A stretch of DNA of 64,000 nt, taken from contig JAOUNI010000006.1 in the NCBI GenBank assembly GCA_029881035.1, forward strand, positions 1 through 64,000, written 5' to 3'. Position 1 is the first letter of the stretch. Each line of letters begins with the position of its first letter. This DNA comes from Gammaproteobacteria bacterium. GTDB taxonomy: Bacteria > Pseudomonadota > Gammaproteobacteria > SZUA-229. Below are positions 9,817-19,457 of the stretch, one piece after another. Under the pieces are notes generated by a model. The model saw only the letters and a program-made list of their open reading frames with translations. It was not told the DNA's origin and did not search any database. The position numbers and the translations under genes were made by a program.

Positions 9817-10272
9817 GTGAATAAGAATGAAGGTAGTGAAATCGCTAAAGGTGATGAAAAAAGTGAAGCGCGTGCAACCGCTGAGCTGGTTGAAAAAACC
9901 ATGGCTGACTTTCTGGAAGCAATGCGACTGCGTGATGAGTTAACTGTAAGAATCGGCAGAAGAACCTCGCAGATAATCCGAGTTGGCGCTATTACTGTTT
10001 CATTACTCAGTTTTGCGATTATGTTTCTCACTGCTTCGCTAAATAAGGATATGGCCATAATGGTTGATCGGATGGATGAGATTTCTGTCACCATGAAATC
10101 AATGAATACTTCAATGACTTCTGTGCCAGCAATGTCAGTATCGGTCGGTAATATGAGTCGTGATGTCACTGAGATGACGCGTCAAATGCATTTTCTTAAT
10201 GGCAACGTAGGTGTGATGGGGCACGATGTGAACAGAATGTCTGCGCCGATGAGAATGTTCCCGATGCCATAA
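9817..10272 (+). CDS. Uncharacterised single-pass membrane protein with methionine-rich tail
   Basis: About 151 residues: a charged N-terminal region likely to be helical, one membrane segment near residues 56-76 (IIRVGAITVSLLSFAIMFL), then about 70 residues in which roughly one in five is methionine, often spaced as in a helix or coiled coil (MSRDVTEMTRQM). I do not recognise a named family. Methionine clusters outside the membrane can bind Cu(I) or absorb oxidants, but that is inference. Start: AAGGA at 9803-9807 fits GTG 9817 (nine bases) better than ATG 9811 (three bases). It stands alone, convergent with the flavoprotein gene. Confidence 0.75.
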   Translation: MNKNEGSEIAKGDEKSEARATAELVEKTMADFLEAMRLRDELTVRIGRRTSQIIRVGAITVSLLSFAIMFLTASLNKDMAIMVDRMDEISVTMKSMNTSMTSVPAMSVSVGNMSRDVTEMTRQMHFLNGNVGVMGHDVNRMSAPMRMFPMP

Positions 10273-10286
10273 GTGTTTTACATAGT

Positions 10287-10320
10287 GACTGTCCCTCATC
10301 TCGCAGCGCAGAGGACGGTC
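10287..10320. terminator. Possible hairpin terminator between convergent genes
   Basis: GACTGTCCCTC (10287-10297) pairs with GAGGACGGTC (10311-10320) apart from one bulge and one G-U. No T-run follows on the plus strand. It separates the methionine-rich protein gene from the convergent flavoprotein gene. Confidence 0.35.
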
Positions 10321-10358
10321 ATGTTCAATTGTGATTAGCACTGTCCTGGAATAAAAAA

Positions 10359-11636
10359 TTAATCCTGTCTCAGTTTTACTATCCCAATTAGCCTAAGCGC
10401 CCATTTTTCAATGAACGGTTCTGATACGCCTTTGCGCATCTTGTATAGAAAATATTTTTCAAAGGCGATTTTTGCCCAGTGCACCCACACGCCTTTTTTA
10501 AACCAGGTGACATTACGTGGTGGTATTTGTGGTACGGCAATAAATGCCGCACCGGTATCGCCCATATCAGCCAGGCAGAATGCGTTCCAGGTTGCTTTCG
10601 ACGCAACCGGGTAACCGGTGACTTCCGCTTTGATGTTACGCACAATTGCGGTCACCATGGACTCGATCATATAACCGGTTTTAGGTGCGCCAGTCGGTAC
10701 GGGTGTGGCTTCGACGGGCGGGATGGCAATGCATACGCCCGCAGAATAAATGTTGGGGTATTTGGGGCTACGCTGATGTTCGTCAACGATAACAAAACCG
10801 CGCGGATTACATAAGCCTTCAACAGCCGCCACCGGATCAACACCCTTAAAGCCCGGCAGTAACATGGCGTGCTTGAATTCAAGTTCATACTGATTGGCTA
10901 CTTCGCCTGCCGAATTCAGCTCATCAACATACATTTTTCCCGCTTCAACTTTGGTTACTTTGGCATTGGTGATCCACTTTATGTGGCGGTTACGGAATTC
11001 GTGCTCTAGCATGCCTCTGGAATCGCCGACTCCACCCAGACCAAGGTGGCCAATATAGGGTTCACTGGTAACAAAAGTGATAGGTACTTTGTTGCGTACT
11101 TTGTGTTTTCGTAGAGCGGTATCAAGCGTGGCAGCGTATTCGTAAGCAGGGCCAAAGCAACTGGCAAACTGAACCGCTCCAATTACCACATGTCCCGGAT
11201 TATCAATCAGCTTCATGAAATCTTCGTGTGATTTTTCGGCATGATCGACCGTGCATATCGACTGCGTAAATCCATTGATCGGGCCGGTGCCTTCTATTTC
11301 TTCAAAAGCAAGTTTAGGGCCGGTGGTAATCAGCAGGTAATCATATGCAACTTCCTGTCCATTTTTTAAGATTAGCTTATTACCTTCAGCATCAATTTTC
11401 TCTACCCAGCCAATGATGAGATCAATTTTATGTTTTTTGAGATAAGGTTCTAATGGTAGTGTGATTTGTTTACGATTGCGCCAGCCAACCGCCAGCCACG
11501 GATTGGAAGGTACAAATTGAAAAAAATCATTGGCATTAACAACGGTGATTTTATGTTCTTTAGCAAGTACTTCGCGTAATTCATATGCGGCGGGCATTCC
11601 GCCAATACCAGCACCTAACACAACAATGTGAGCCAT
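10359..11636 (-). CDS. Sulfide:quinone oxidoreductase-like flavoprotein
   Basis: A 425-residue FAD protein of the disulfide-reductase fold. It has the FAD-binding start VVLGAGIGGMPAAYEL, a second conserved segment (YDYLLITTGP) and the C-terminal SQR signature APKTGYMIESM followed by an amphipathic tail for membrane association. Cysteines near residue 159 (ASCFGP) and 354 (FCLADMGDTG) match the redox pair of sulfide:quinone reductases. The likely role is oxidising sulfide to polysulfide and passing electrons to quinone. Flavocytochrome c sulfide dehydrogenase is less likely because there is no Tat signal. A near-perfect AAAGGAGGT precedes the ATG. Beyond its start, 213 bases hold no gene. A rhodanese lies upstream on the same strand. 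Confidence 0.8.
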   Translation of the reverse strand: MAHIVVLGAGIGGMPAAYELREVLAKEHKITVVNANDFFQFVPSNPWLAVGWRNRKQITLPLEPYLKKHKIDLIIGWVEKIDAEGNKLILKNGQEVAYDYLLITTGPKLAFEEIEGTGPINGFTQSICTVDHAEKSHEDFMKLIDNPGHVVIGAVQFASCFGPAYEYAATLDTALRKHKVRNKVPITFVTSEPYIGHLGLGGVGDSRGMLEHEFRNRHIKWITNAKVTKVEAGKMYVDELNSAGEVANQYELEFKHAMLLPGFKGVDPVAAVEGLCNPRGFVIVDEHQRSPKYPNIYSAGVCIAIPPVEATPVPTGAPKTGYMIESMVTAIVRNIKAEVTGYPVASKATWNAFCLADMGDTGAAFIAVPQIPPRNVTWFKKGVWVHWAKIAFEKYFLYKMRKGVSEPFIEKWALRLIGIVKLRQD

Positions 11637-11849
11637 GATATTTGACCTCCTTTATTTTTAGGATTTATCTTTGCTAACAATTTAACAACTCTTATCACGA
11701 AATTAGAAAAATGAATTGATGTGAATCATGTATCTCTGTGATTGGTTGCTGGCTTCTGCTACAGGCAAGAGTATGAAGTGCAGTGGGCTATGTGGTCTGG
11801 GCCTGGGGTAAGGATGATATGTCTCCTGTCGCTGTTATTTACATTACAG

Positions 11850-12653
11850 CTACTCGATCGGGGTGTCGGCCTGATTTCCCCAGTCTGACCATGAGCCCGG
11901 ATAACCTTTTACCTTTTTATAGCCCAGACGTTTTAATATTAAACATGAGAAAGCCGAGCGATGATGTGACTGGCAGTAACAGATCACTTCTTTATCTTTA
12001 GTAATGCCAAGCTGTTCTAAACGTTGTTTGATAATGCCGTCAGGCAGTAAACGTAGGTTGTTATTGCGGTCCATAGCATCGGTCCACTCAAAGTGAATGG
12101 CTCCGGGAATGTGTCCGCCTTTATCGGCAAATTTTTTCTCGCCAGTAAATTCAGCACTTGAGCGTGCATCCAGTAGGACGATATTTTTATCGTCTAGATG
12201 TTGCTTTATGTAATTACGATCTGCTGTGTAACGTCCGGTATTAATAAGTGAGTAACCGCTAGCTATGGCGTCAGCAGGTTTTTTATTGGTTAATGGGTGT
12301 CCTTCGTTAGCCCAACTGTGCAGGCCACCATTGAGTAGCGAAGTTTTTTCATGGCCAAAAACATTCAATGTCCAGATAAATCGTGAAGCACAACCACCGC
12401 CTTCATCATCATAGGCAATAACGTGTGTATTTGCATTGATGCCCAGTTTCGAAATCAGTGCGGAAAAATTATCAGCATCGGGTAACAGGCCCATAACTGG
12501 TTTTTCGATATGAACAATGTCGGCATAGTTAATGAAATGTGCACCAGGGATGTGTGCTTGTGCATATTGTTTAGCCTTGCATAAGTCGACAATGACGGTG
12601 TCGGGTTTATCTAATAACTGTTCAAGTTCGTTCGGTTCTATGAGTAAAGACAT
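11850..12653 (-). CDS. rhdA: Rhodanese (thiosulfate:cyanide sulfurtransferase), RhdA type
   Basis: A two-domain rhodanese of 267 residues. The N-terminal domain is inactive and the C-terminal one has the active-site loop CQSHHRS with the catalytic cysteine near residue 223. This loop resembles the CQTHHR loop of Azotobacter RhdA rather than the CGSGVTA loop of mercaptopyruvate sulfurtransferases. No signal peptide is visible, so it is cytoplasmic. It moves sulfane sulfur from thiosulfate or persulfides to acceptors. It lies nine bases downstream of nadB and upstream of the SQR-like gene, suggesting linked sulfur handling. Confidence 0.88.
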   Translation of the reverse strand: MSLLIEPNELEQLLDKPDTVIVDLCKAKQYAQAHIPGAHFINYADIVHIEKPVMGLLPDADNFSALISKLGINANTHVIAYDDEGGGCASRFIWTLNVFGHEKTSLLNGGLHSWANEGHPLTNKKPADAIASGYSLINTGRYTADRNYIKQHLDDKNIVLLDARSSAEFTGEKKFADKGGHIPGAIHFEWTDAMDRNNNLRLLPDGIIKQRLEQLGITKDKEVICYCQSHHRSAFSCLILKRLGYKKVKGYPGSWSDWGNQADTPIE

Positions 12654-12662
12654 GAGGCTACT

Positions 12663-14300
12663 TTATAAATTATTTTCGTTTGGTAAGTAAGTTTCTGGTG
12701 TGAGTATGGTGTTTTCTGCAATGCTGCTTTCATCCGCAGGCGGATAGTCCAGTGTGAAATGTAAACCGCGGCTTTCTTTTCGCGCCATGGCGCAATGAAC
12801 TATCAGTTCAGCGACTAGTGCCAGATTACGTAGTTCGATGAGGTCGCCGGTAATGCGAAAGTTACTGTAATATTCATCAATTTCATGTTGCAATAGTTTG
12901 ATGCGGCGCATGGCGCGTTCAAGTCGCTTGTTAGTACGTACGATGCCAACATAATCCCACATGAAGCGGCGCAGTTCGTCCCAGTTATGAGAAACCACAA
13001 CTTCTTCATCGGAATCAGTAACTCGGCTTTCATCCCAGGGTGCTATTTTAAATTTTTTGTCAGGCGTGATCAGTTTTTCGATAATATCCTTGCTGGCCGA
13101 TTCGGCGAAGACCAGACATTCAAGTAGTGAGTTACTGGCCAGACGATTAGCTCCATGTAGGCCTGTCTGTGAAGCCTCACCGATAGTATAGAGTCGATCA
13201 ATATTAGTTTGCCCCTGCAGGTTGGTGACAACACCGCCACAGGTATAGTGTGCGGCTGGTACAACAGGAATTGGTTCTTTGGTAATATCAAAGCCAAACT
13301 CAAGGCAGCGTGCGTAAATAGTTGGAAAATGGGAGGCAATAAAAGCCGCCGAGCGGTGACTGATATCAAGATAAACACAGGCCGCACCCAGTCGTTTCAT
13401 CTCATGGTCGATGGCACGGGCGACAATATCACGTGGTGCCAGTTCGCCACGTTCATCAAAACGTTGCATAAAGCGTGTGCCGTCCGGCAGTAGTAGATGA
13501 CCGCCCTCGCCGCGCAAGGCTTCAGAAATCAAAAATGATTTGGCCTCCGGATGATATAAACAGGTGGGGTGAAACTGGTTAAATTCCATATTGCCGACTC
13601 GGCAGCCGGCACGCCATGCCATGGCGATACCGTCGCCGGTAGAGCCATCTGGATTACTAGTGTAGAGATAAACTTTGCTGGCGCCACCCGTTGCCAGCAC
13701 AACATAACGGGCGTGGAATGTTTCTACATGACCACTTTTTTTATTCAATACATAAGCGCCAATACATTGGTTGTTGTCTTGAGTGCTTAAACCCTGTTTC
13801 GCTGAGGTGATCAGGTCGACGGCCATGTGATTATTAAAGAAATGAATGGAGCGATGATGTTCGGCATGGTTGAACAGAGTGTCCGATAATGCTTTGCCGG
13901 TGGCATCGGCAGCGTGAATCACACGACGCTGACTGTGGCCACCTTCGCGGGTTAAATGTAATTTACGCTGGCCGCTAGTCAGTGATTCTTTGCTAAATGG
14001 AACACCAAGCTCTTCTAACCAGCGTATATTTTCAGGCCCATGTTCAACAGTGAATTTAACTGCTTCGGGGTCGCACAGACCCGCACCTGCCTGCAAGGTG
14101 TCGGCTATGTGAGAAGCAAACGAATCTTGTGTGGTCACGACAGTTGAAATGCCGCCCTGGGCATAATAGGTGCTGCCATTTCTGTCTGGCGCTTTAGTGA
14201 TGATCGCAATCGAAGCATGATCAGCTAGACGTAGTGCCAGGCTCAGGCCCGCTGCGCCGCCGCCAATGATGAGTACGTCATGATAATGAGATTTGGCCAT
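12663..14300 (-). CDS. nadB: L-aspartate oxidase
   Basis: NadB oxidises L-aspartate to iminoaspartate, the first step of de novo NAD synthesis, in the cytoplasm. The 545-residue protein has the FAD motif [13 protein letters not shown] at the start, the family loops YAQGGIS and REGGHSQRR (succinate dehydrogenase/NadB superfamily), the catalytic segment HPTCLY...[11 protein letters not shown] and a C-terminal helical domain. Divergent from rpoE, as in many gammaproteobacteria. The usual partner nadA is not in the window. Confidence 0.96.
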   Translation of the reverse strand: MAKSHYHDVLIIGGGAAGLSLALRLADHASIAIITKAPDRNGSTYYAQGGISTVVTTQDSFASHIADTLQAGAGLCDPEAVKFTVEHGPENIRWLEELGVPFSKESLTSGQRKLHLTREGGHSQRRVIHAADATGKALSDTLFNHAEHHRSIHFFNNHMAVDLITSAKQGLSTQDNNQCIGAYVLNKKSGHVETFHARYVVLATGGASKVYLYTSNPDGSTGDGIAMAWRAGCRVGNMEFNQFHPTCLYHPEAKSFLISEALRGEGGHLLLPDGTRFMQRFDERGELAPRDIVARAIDHEMKRLGAACVYLDISHRSAAFIASHFPTIYARCLEFGFDITKEPIPVVPAAHYTCGGVVTNLQGQTNIDRLYTIGEASQTGLHGANRLASNSLLECLVFAESASKDIIEKLITPDKKFKIAPWDESRVTDSDEEVVVSHNWDELRRFMWDYVGIVRTNKRLERAMRRIKLLQHEIDEYYSNFRITGDLIELRNLALVAELIVHCAMARKESRGLHFTLDYPPADESSIAENTILTPETYLPNENNL

Positions 14301-14475
14301 GAAAATATGAAAAGATCTGTTTCGTCAGCTCGTGTTGCAAGAGTAGTGATTATAGTTTGATAATAGGCTAATCGATAAATATTTGGGAACTTTAGCAGAA
14401 TGGTATTGCCACATGGGTTCAGATTATGTGGGGTCATTGTCGCAGGCTATGATGTTGTTGGGAGGAAAGGCCTGA

Positions 14476-15081
14476 ATGGGCGATGAACGAAGTATTGATC
14501 AGGCGCTGGTCGAGCGCGTACAACAGGGTGACAAAAAGGCATTTGATTTGCTGGTATTAAAATATCAGCTAAGAGTTAGCAAACTGGTGGCGCGTTTTTT
14601 GCGCAATCCGTCTGATGTCCCAGATGTTGTGCAGGATACCTTTATCAAGGCTTATAAAGCGCTGCCCAGTTTCAGGGGTGATAGTGCTTTTTATACCTGG
14701 ATATACCGAATTGCGATTAATACCGCTAAAAATCATCTGGTTTCTATGAGTCGTAAATCACCGACCAATAGTATGGACGTTCAGGATGCAGAAGATTATG
14801 GCGCCAGTGACTGGTTGAAAGACTATGCCACGCCTGAACGTAAAGTGCTGGCTGATGAGATTCAGCTCAATATTAATCAGGCAGTGAGTCAATTGCCGGC
14901 TGACCTGCGCGAGGCGATCATGCTGCGCGAGATGGAAGGTTTGAGTTATGAAGATATTGCCATTGCCATGGATTGTCCGATTGGTACTGTGCGCTCAAGA
15001 ATATTTAGAGCACGTGAAGCAATTGATGAAAGATTGGAACCATTGCTTGATGATTACAGTCATAATTTAAGTAATACGTGA
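14476..15081 (+). CDS. rpoE: RNA polymerase sigma-E factor
   Basis: An ECF sigma factor of 201 residues for envelope stress. Region 2 contains DVVQDTFIKAYKALPSFRG and region 4 contains LREMEGLSYEDIA...GTVRSRIFRARE. It is first of rpoE-rseA-rseB-rseC, so it should be held at the inner membrane by RseA and released by proteolysis. Upstream, GGAACTT at 14386-14392 matches a sigma-E -35 box, which would allow autoregulation, but I found no convincing sigma-E -10 at the right spacing. GGAGG lies about ten bases before the ATG. Confidence 0.96.
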   Translation: MGDERSIDQALVERVQQGDKKAFDLLVLKYQLRVSKLVARFLRNPSDVPDVVQDTFIKAYKALPSFRGDSAFYTWIYRIAINTAKNHLVSMSRKSPTNSMDVQDAEDYGASDWLKDYATPERKVLADEIQLNINQAVSQLPADLREAIMLREMEGLSYEDIAIAMDCPIGTVRSRIFRAREAIDERLEPLLDDYSHNLSNT

Positions 15082-15132
15082 AGATGATCATTTGGTTAAT
15101 AGTAAACCCTGTAAAGAATCCGGTCAGTTAAT

Positions 15133-15768
15133 GTGAGTAAGCCTATGAATACAAATAATGAAAACCAGGCGGCTGAAAAAATTTCGGCTTACATCGATGA
15201 TGCTTTGAATGTAGATGATATTGAGTCTTTATTTGAAGTTAATGACTCAATTAAACTGGCGGATAGCCATTTTTCTTTGGCCACACGTTATCACATGATT
15301 GGTGATGCCATACGTGGTGAGTTGAGTGATGCTTCGATGGTGGATGTGAGTACGCAAATTCAGCGTGCATTGTGTCATGAGTCACTCGATGTGACTGTAT
15401 CAGCAAAACCAGTCAAAAAAGCTTCTTTAGAAAGCCGTTTCGATTTGTTTTCCTGGCTGGAAATCTTCGCCAGACCTTTGACTGGCCTGGCGGTAGCGGC
15501 ATCGGTAGCGGCGTTGATGGTGGTGTCAGTTATTCAGCTAGAATCATCAGAAAGTGGGCAGCAATTAGCAGTTTCATCTGAAGTATTGCCAGCAGCTGCA
15601 CTGGACACGTTGATGGCGAATAAACAATCCATAGATGATCCGGTGAATAAAGATCAACGAGTCGCTGATTTTGATGTTTACCTGACAGAACATGCCGAGT
15701 TTGCTGCGCAGGATACCTTGCAGGGGCGAATTCCATATGTCAGAGCTGTGAGTTACGAGGCGGAGTAA
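15133..15768 (+). CDS. rseA: Sigma-E anti-sigma factor RseA (MucA-like)
   Basis: A 211-residue single-pass inner-membrane protein. The N-terminal cytoplasmic part (EKISAYIDDALN, then SLATRYHMIGDAIRGE) is the anti-sigma domain. One membrane helix lies near residues 116-136 (LTGLAVAASVAALMVVSVI) and the rest is periplasmic. Stress triggers its stepwise cleavage, freeing sigma-E. Two starts are possible: GTG 15133 and ATG 15145. The second has GAG seven bases upstream and may be the true one. It lies between rpoE and rseB. Confidence 0.92.
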   Translation: MSKPMNTNNENQAAEKISAYIDDALNVDDIESLFEVNDSIKLADSHFSLATRYHMIGDAIRGELSDASMVDVSTQIQRALCHESLDVTVSAKPVKKASLESRFDLFSWLEIFARPLTGLAVAASVAALMVVSVIQLESSESGQQLAVSSEVLPAAALDTLMANKQSIDDPVNKDQRVADFDVYLTEHAEFAAQDTLQGRIPYVRAVSYEAE

Positions 15769-15776
15769 ATAGGTAC

Positions 15777-16751
15777 ATGCGTTTTGTATTAGCACGGGTT
15801 TTGTTCTTTTCTGTATGTTTGAGTACGCCAGTAATCGCCAGTGAAGTTTCAGATCTGCTGAAAAAAATGACTGATGCGGATAGTCTTCTTAATTATCAGG
15901 GCGTTTTAGTTTTGCGCAAATCAAATAATCTGGTGGCTATGCGCGTCGAGCATGGCACGGATGAGCGTGGTGTCTGGGAGAGTATGGTGTCCCTGAATGG
16001 TGAGGCGCGCCGCGTGGTGCGTATTAATGATGAGGTGATTTCAGTTTATCCAGAACGCAAACTGTTGACGGTTACTCATCATGTGAATAAACACACTTTG
16101 CATCCAGCGTTACCGGCTAATCTGAAAAATTTGGAAGCTTATTACACGATTAATCGTCTTAAAGATGACCGGATTGCAGATCATGCTGCGGCAGTATTAG
16201 ATGTAGTGCCAAATGATGGCTTTCGTTATGGTTACCGCTACTGGCTGGATGCAAAAACCGGTGTATTATTGCGCTGTGATTTGTTGAATGAAAAGCAGCG
16301 TGTGCTCGAGCAAATGATGTTTACCATGCTGGAATATTTACCTGATGTTCCTTCCGCTGCATTTACTATGATTGATCGTGAGGGTTTTAATGAAAGGCGA
16401 CTGGATCCAGTGCTGCCTATACAGAAAGATCCAGTTTGGCAGGTGAGCAATCTACCCCATGGTTTTATGCTGACCCAGAGTCGTGTACGTCAAACTAGAG
16501 TAGGTGAGGTATTGCATCTAGCTTATTCTGATGGGCTGGCATCAGTATCGGTGTTTGTGGAACCGGCGGGTGCGGCCCATAAGGAACAAGAAGGCGCTTC
16601 GATGATGGGAGCCATGAATGCTTACAGGTCTCACGTCGATAAGCATTTTGTCACCGTGATTGGTGAGGTGCCAGCGCGGGCGGTAATGCAAATTGCACAG
16701 TCAGTAGAACCTGTTGAAGCCTCATCTGTTCAAACAGTGCCGGCCGAATAA
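15777..16751 (+). CDS. rseB: Sigma-E regulatory protein RseB (MucB)
   Basis: A 324-residue periplasmic protein with a signal peptide ending near VIAS. It has the two-domain MucB/RseB layout: a lipoprotein-localisation-like domain (LLNYQGVLVLRKSNN...) and a C-terminal domain from about residue 215. RseB binds the periplasmic part of RseA and protects it from cleavage until lipid or lipopolysaccharide signals displace it. It follows rseA by eight bases and precedes rseC by six. Confidence 0.94.
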   Translation: MRFVLARVLFFSVCLSTPVIASEVSDLLKKMTDADSLLNYQGVLVLRKSNNLVAMRVEHGTDERGVWESMVSLNGEARRVVRINDEVISVYPERKLLTVTHHVNKHTLHPALPANLKNLEAYYTINRLKDDRIADHAAAVLDVVPNDGFRYGYRYWLDAKTGVLLRCDLLNEKQRVLEQMMFTMLEYLPDVPSAAFTMIDREGFNERRLDPVLPIQKDPVWQVSNLPHGFMLTQSRVRQTRVGEVLHLAYSDGLASVSVFVEPAGAAHKEQEGASMMGAMNAYRSHVDKHFVTVIGEVPARAVMQIAQSVEPVEASSVQTVPAE

Positions 16752-16757
16752 TTTTTT

Positions 16758-17246
16758 ATGATTGAACAACAGGTACAGGTTATCGCGGTTGAAGATAATC
16801 GCTTGCTGGTGGAAGCCGAAAGACGCTCATCTTGCCAGAGCTGTGCGGTTAAAAATGGTTGCGGCACGTCGGTGCTGGCAAAATGGTTCGATACAAAACA
16901 TCTGCGTTTTTATGTGGATAAGCCTGTTGATACAGCCCTATCTGATGTCGCTGTGGGTGATTGGGTGATGGTTGGCCTGCAGGAGTCAGCGCTCACTCAG
17001 GGGGCATTGACGGTTTATTTATTGCCCTTATTGATCATGATCGTGGTGGCTGCGTTAGTCGACGGCTGGTTGGATGCTGGTTTTTACTGGCGTGATCTGA
17101 TTATTGCAATTTCAGCCTTTTCTGGGCTGGCACTGGGATTGTTGGGGGGGCGTATATATATGCATCAAGGCCAAAGTCACCAGCGTTTCAATCCTGTTCT
17201 GCTAGCTTCTACGGCAGGTAAAAGTCCTTCTCAGAAAAGCAGTTAA
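16758..17246 (+). CDS. rseC: RseC/MucC-family protein
   Basis: A 162-residue inner-membrane protein. Four N-terminal cysteines (CQSCAVKNGCG, with the first in SSC) are typical of RseC and suggest a metal or redox site. Two membrane helices follow, near residues 83-100 and 115-135. Its role is a positive modulator of sigma-E in some species, and it is related to a factor that keeps SoxR reduced. It is last gene of the sigma-E operon, ahead of a clear terminator. Confidence 0.92.
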   Translation: MIEQQVQVIAVEDNRLLVEAERRSSCQSCAVKNGCGTSVLAKWFDTKHLRFYVDKPVDTALSDVAVGDWVMVGLQESALTQGALTVYLLPLLIMIVVAALVDGWLDAGFYWRDLIIAISAFSGLALGLLGGRIYMHQGQSHQRFNPVLLASTAGKSPSQKSS

Positions 17247-17259
17247 ACATGCTAAACTC

Positions 17260-17321
17260 CCGCGCTGAGCCCAGCTGGCCTGAGCGCGGTAATTAAGCCA
17301 CCGGCATTGGCCGGTTTTTTT
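17260..17321 (+). terminator. Terminator after the rpoE-rseABC operon
   Basis: ACCGGC and GCCGGT (17300-17305 / 17310-17315) form a perfect six-pair stem with loop ATTG, followed by seven Ts: a standard intrinsic terminator. Just before it, CCGCGCT and AGCGCGG (17260-17266 / 17283-17289) form a second, seven-pair hairpin. Confidence 0.85.
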
Positions 17322-17378
17322 CTGTTTGATTCATTAGACCACAGACATAAAACGTGTAATACGGGATTGATATAGTCT

Positions 17379-17627
17379 ATGCCAGCGCAATTAAGTCTTT
17401 ATACTCGACACGGCTGTCATTTATGCGAGGACATGGAGCAAACCGTGTCTGAATTAGCGGCTGAGCTAGATTTTGTAACCGAGATTATTCCTATCGACAA
17501 TAATACTGGACTGGAACAGGTCTATGGCCACAGGGTTCCGGTGTTAATGATTGGGGATAATGTCATTTGTGAATACTTTCTGGATAAAACGGCATTGATT
17601 CAAGCCGTGACCAAGGCGAAAAATTGA
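17379..17627 (+). CDS. Glutaredoxin-like protein (DUF836 family)
   Basis: An 82-residue thioredoxin-fold protein starting [13 protein letters not shown], with a CHLC redox motif after the first strand, a cis-proline region VPVLMIG and a GDN-like loop. Small proteins of this family are commonly found between rseC and lepA in gammaproteobacteria. The substrate is unknown. It is close enough to lepA to share its transcript. Confidence 0.85.
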   Translation: MPAQLSLYTRHGCHLCEDMEQTVSELAAELDFVTEIIPIDNNTGLEQVYGHRVPVLMIGDNVICEYFLDKTALIQAVTKAKN

Positions 17628-17632
17628 TTTTG

Positions 17633-19426
17633 ATGAAGAACATTCGTAACTTTTCTATTATTGCGCACATCGATCATGGCAAATCGACGTTGGCGGACCG
17701 TTTGATTCAAACTTGCGAGGGTCTGACACAACGTGAGATGCAGGAACAGGTGCTTGATTCTATGGATCTTGAGCGTGAACGTGGCATTACCATCAAGGCG
17801 CAGAGTGTGACTCTGAATTACAAAGCCCGAGATGGGGAGATCTATCAGCTCAACTTTATTGATACCCCAGGTCATGTGGATTTTTCTTATGAAGTATCTC
17901 GCTCATTGGCTGCCTGCGAAGGGGCACTGCTAATTGTTGATGCTTCACAGGGTGTTGAGGCGCAGAGCGTGGCTAATTGTTACATTGCTCTTGAACAGGG
18001 TCTGGAAGTAATTCCTGTCTTAAATAAGATTGATCTGCCTGCCTCGGAACCCGAGCGCGTGATCAAAGAAATTGAGGATGTCATCGGTATTGAAGCCGAA
18101 AATGCCTGCCGGGTCAGTGCAAAAACCGGTGAAGGCGTGGATGATCTGCTGGAGGCTATTGTCGCTCAGGTGCCACCTCCTGTTGGTGATCCTAATGCAC
18201 CCTTGAAGGCGCTAATTATCGATTCCTGGTTTGATGCGTATGTCGGGGTTATTATTCTGGTTCGTATTAAACAGGGCTCAATCCGGCCTCGTCAGAAAAT
18301 GATGGTAATGTCGACGATGCGGAGTTATCTGGTCGATAGAGTCGGTGTATTTTCACCCAAGCGTATTGATACCGAGGTGCTGGCAACTGGGCAGGTCGGT
18401 TTTATCATCGGCAACATGAAAGAAATTGATTCTGCCAAAGTGGGTGATACCATCACACTGACAGACAATCCTGCTGCCGAGCCATTGAAAGGTTTTAAAG
18501 AGGTTCAGCCACGTGTATTTGCAGGTGTATTCCCGGTTGAGGCGGATGATTATAACGATTTTAGAGATTCGCTGGATAAGCTCACGCTGAACGATTCTTC
18601 CTTGAAATATGAACCAGAGAACTCATCAGCACTGGGTCTGGGTTTTCGTATCGGTTTCCTCGGTTTGCTGCATATGGAGATTGTTCAGGAGCGACTGGAG
18701 CGTGAGTATAATCTCAACCTGATTACCACCGCGCCAACAGTGGTGTATCAGATTCTGACAACCAAAGGCGAGGTTTTTGAAATTCACAATCCGGCTGATT
18801 TGCCGGAGCCGAATTATATCGAGGAAATTCGTGAACCTATTATCAAGACAAACATTCTGACGCCTCAGGAATATGTTGGCAATGTGATTACTCTGTGTAT
18901 TGAAAAACGTGGTGTGCAAACTAATATGCAGTACCTGGGTAATCAGGTTTCGTTGAAATACGATATGCCATTAAATGAAGTGGTTATGGACTTTTTTGAT
19001 CGCCTGAAGTCAATCAGCCGAGGTTATGCTTCTTTTGATTATGAATTTTCTCATTTTCAGGCAGCGGATATGGTGAAACTGGATATACTTATCAATAGTG
19101 AAAGAGTAGATGCTTTATCTTTGATGGTTCATCGGGATGCGAGCCAACGCCGTGGCCGTGAAGTGGCCGAAAAGATGAGAGAGCTAATTCCTCGCCAAAT
19201 GTTTGATGTGGCGATACAGGCAGCGATAGGTCGTAATATTATTGCTCGTACCACCGTTAAGGCTCTGCGTAAGAACGTAATAGCAAAATGTTATGGTGGT
19301 GATGTCAGCCGTAAACGTAAGTTACTGGAGAAGCAGAAAAAAGGTAAAAAACGTATGAAGCAGTTTGGTAAGGTAGAAATCCCGCAGGAAGCATTTTTGG
19401 CTGTTTTGAAGGTGGACGAAAACTAG
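17633..19426 (+). CDS. lepA: Elongation factor 4
   Basis: LepA is a ribosome-associated GTPase that affects initiation and translocation under stress. The 597-residue protein has the GTPase motifs [17 protein letters not shown] and NKIDLP, followed by EF-G-like domains and the LepA-specific C-terminal domain rich in lysine near the end. The start is ATG 17633 ([14 protein letters not shown]). An upstream TTG at 17624 would add three residues and is not needed. lepB follows. Confidence 0.97.
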   Translation: MKNIRNFSIIAHIDHGKSTLADRLIQTCEGLTQREMQEQVLDSMDLERERGITIKAQSVTLNYKARDGEIYQLNFIDTPGHVDFSYEVSRSLAACEGALLIVDASQGVEAQSVANCYIALEQGLEVIPVLNKIDLPASEPERVIKEIEDVIGIEAENACRVSAKTGEGVDDLLEAIVAQVPPPVGDPNAPLKALIIDSWFDAYVGVIILVRIKQGSIRPRQKMMVMSTMRSYLVDRVGVFSPKRIDTEVLATGQVGFIIGNMKEIDSAKVGDTITLTDNPAAEPLKGFKEVQPRVFAGVFPVEADDYNDFRDSLDKLTLNDSSLKYEPENSSALGLGFRIGFLGLLHMEIVQERLEREYNLNLITTAPTVVYQILTTKGEVFEIHNPADLPEPNYIEEIREPIIKTNILTPQEYVGNVITLCIEKRGVQTNMQYLGNQVSLKYDMPLNEVVMDFFDRLKSISRGYASFDYEFSHFQAADMVKLDILINSERVDALSLMVHRDASQRRGREVAEKMRELIPRQMFDVAIQAAIGRNIIARTTVKALRKNVIAKCYGGDVSRKRKLLEKQKKGKKRMKQFGKVEIPQEAFLAVLKVDEN

Positions 19427-19457
19427 TTTTTAATTAGCAAGTAATGATGATTTTAAT

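Noticed and set aside
14386-14413. Sigma-E autoregulatory promoter before rpoE
   Set aside because: GGAACTT fits the -35, but no TCTGA-like -10 occurs at 15-17 bases, so it is mentioned only as a possibility.
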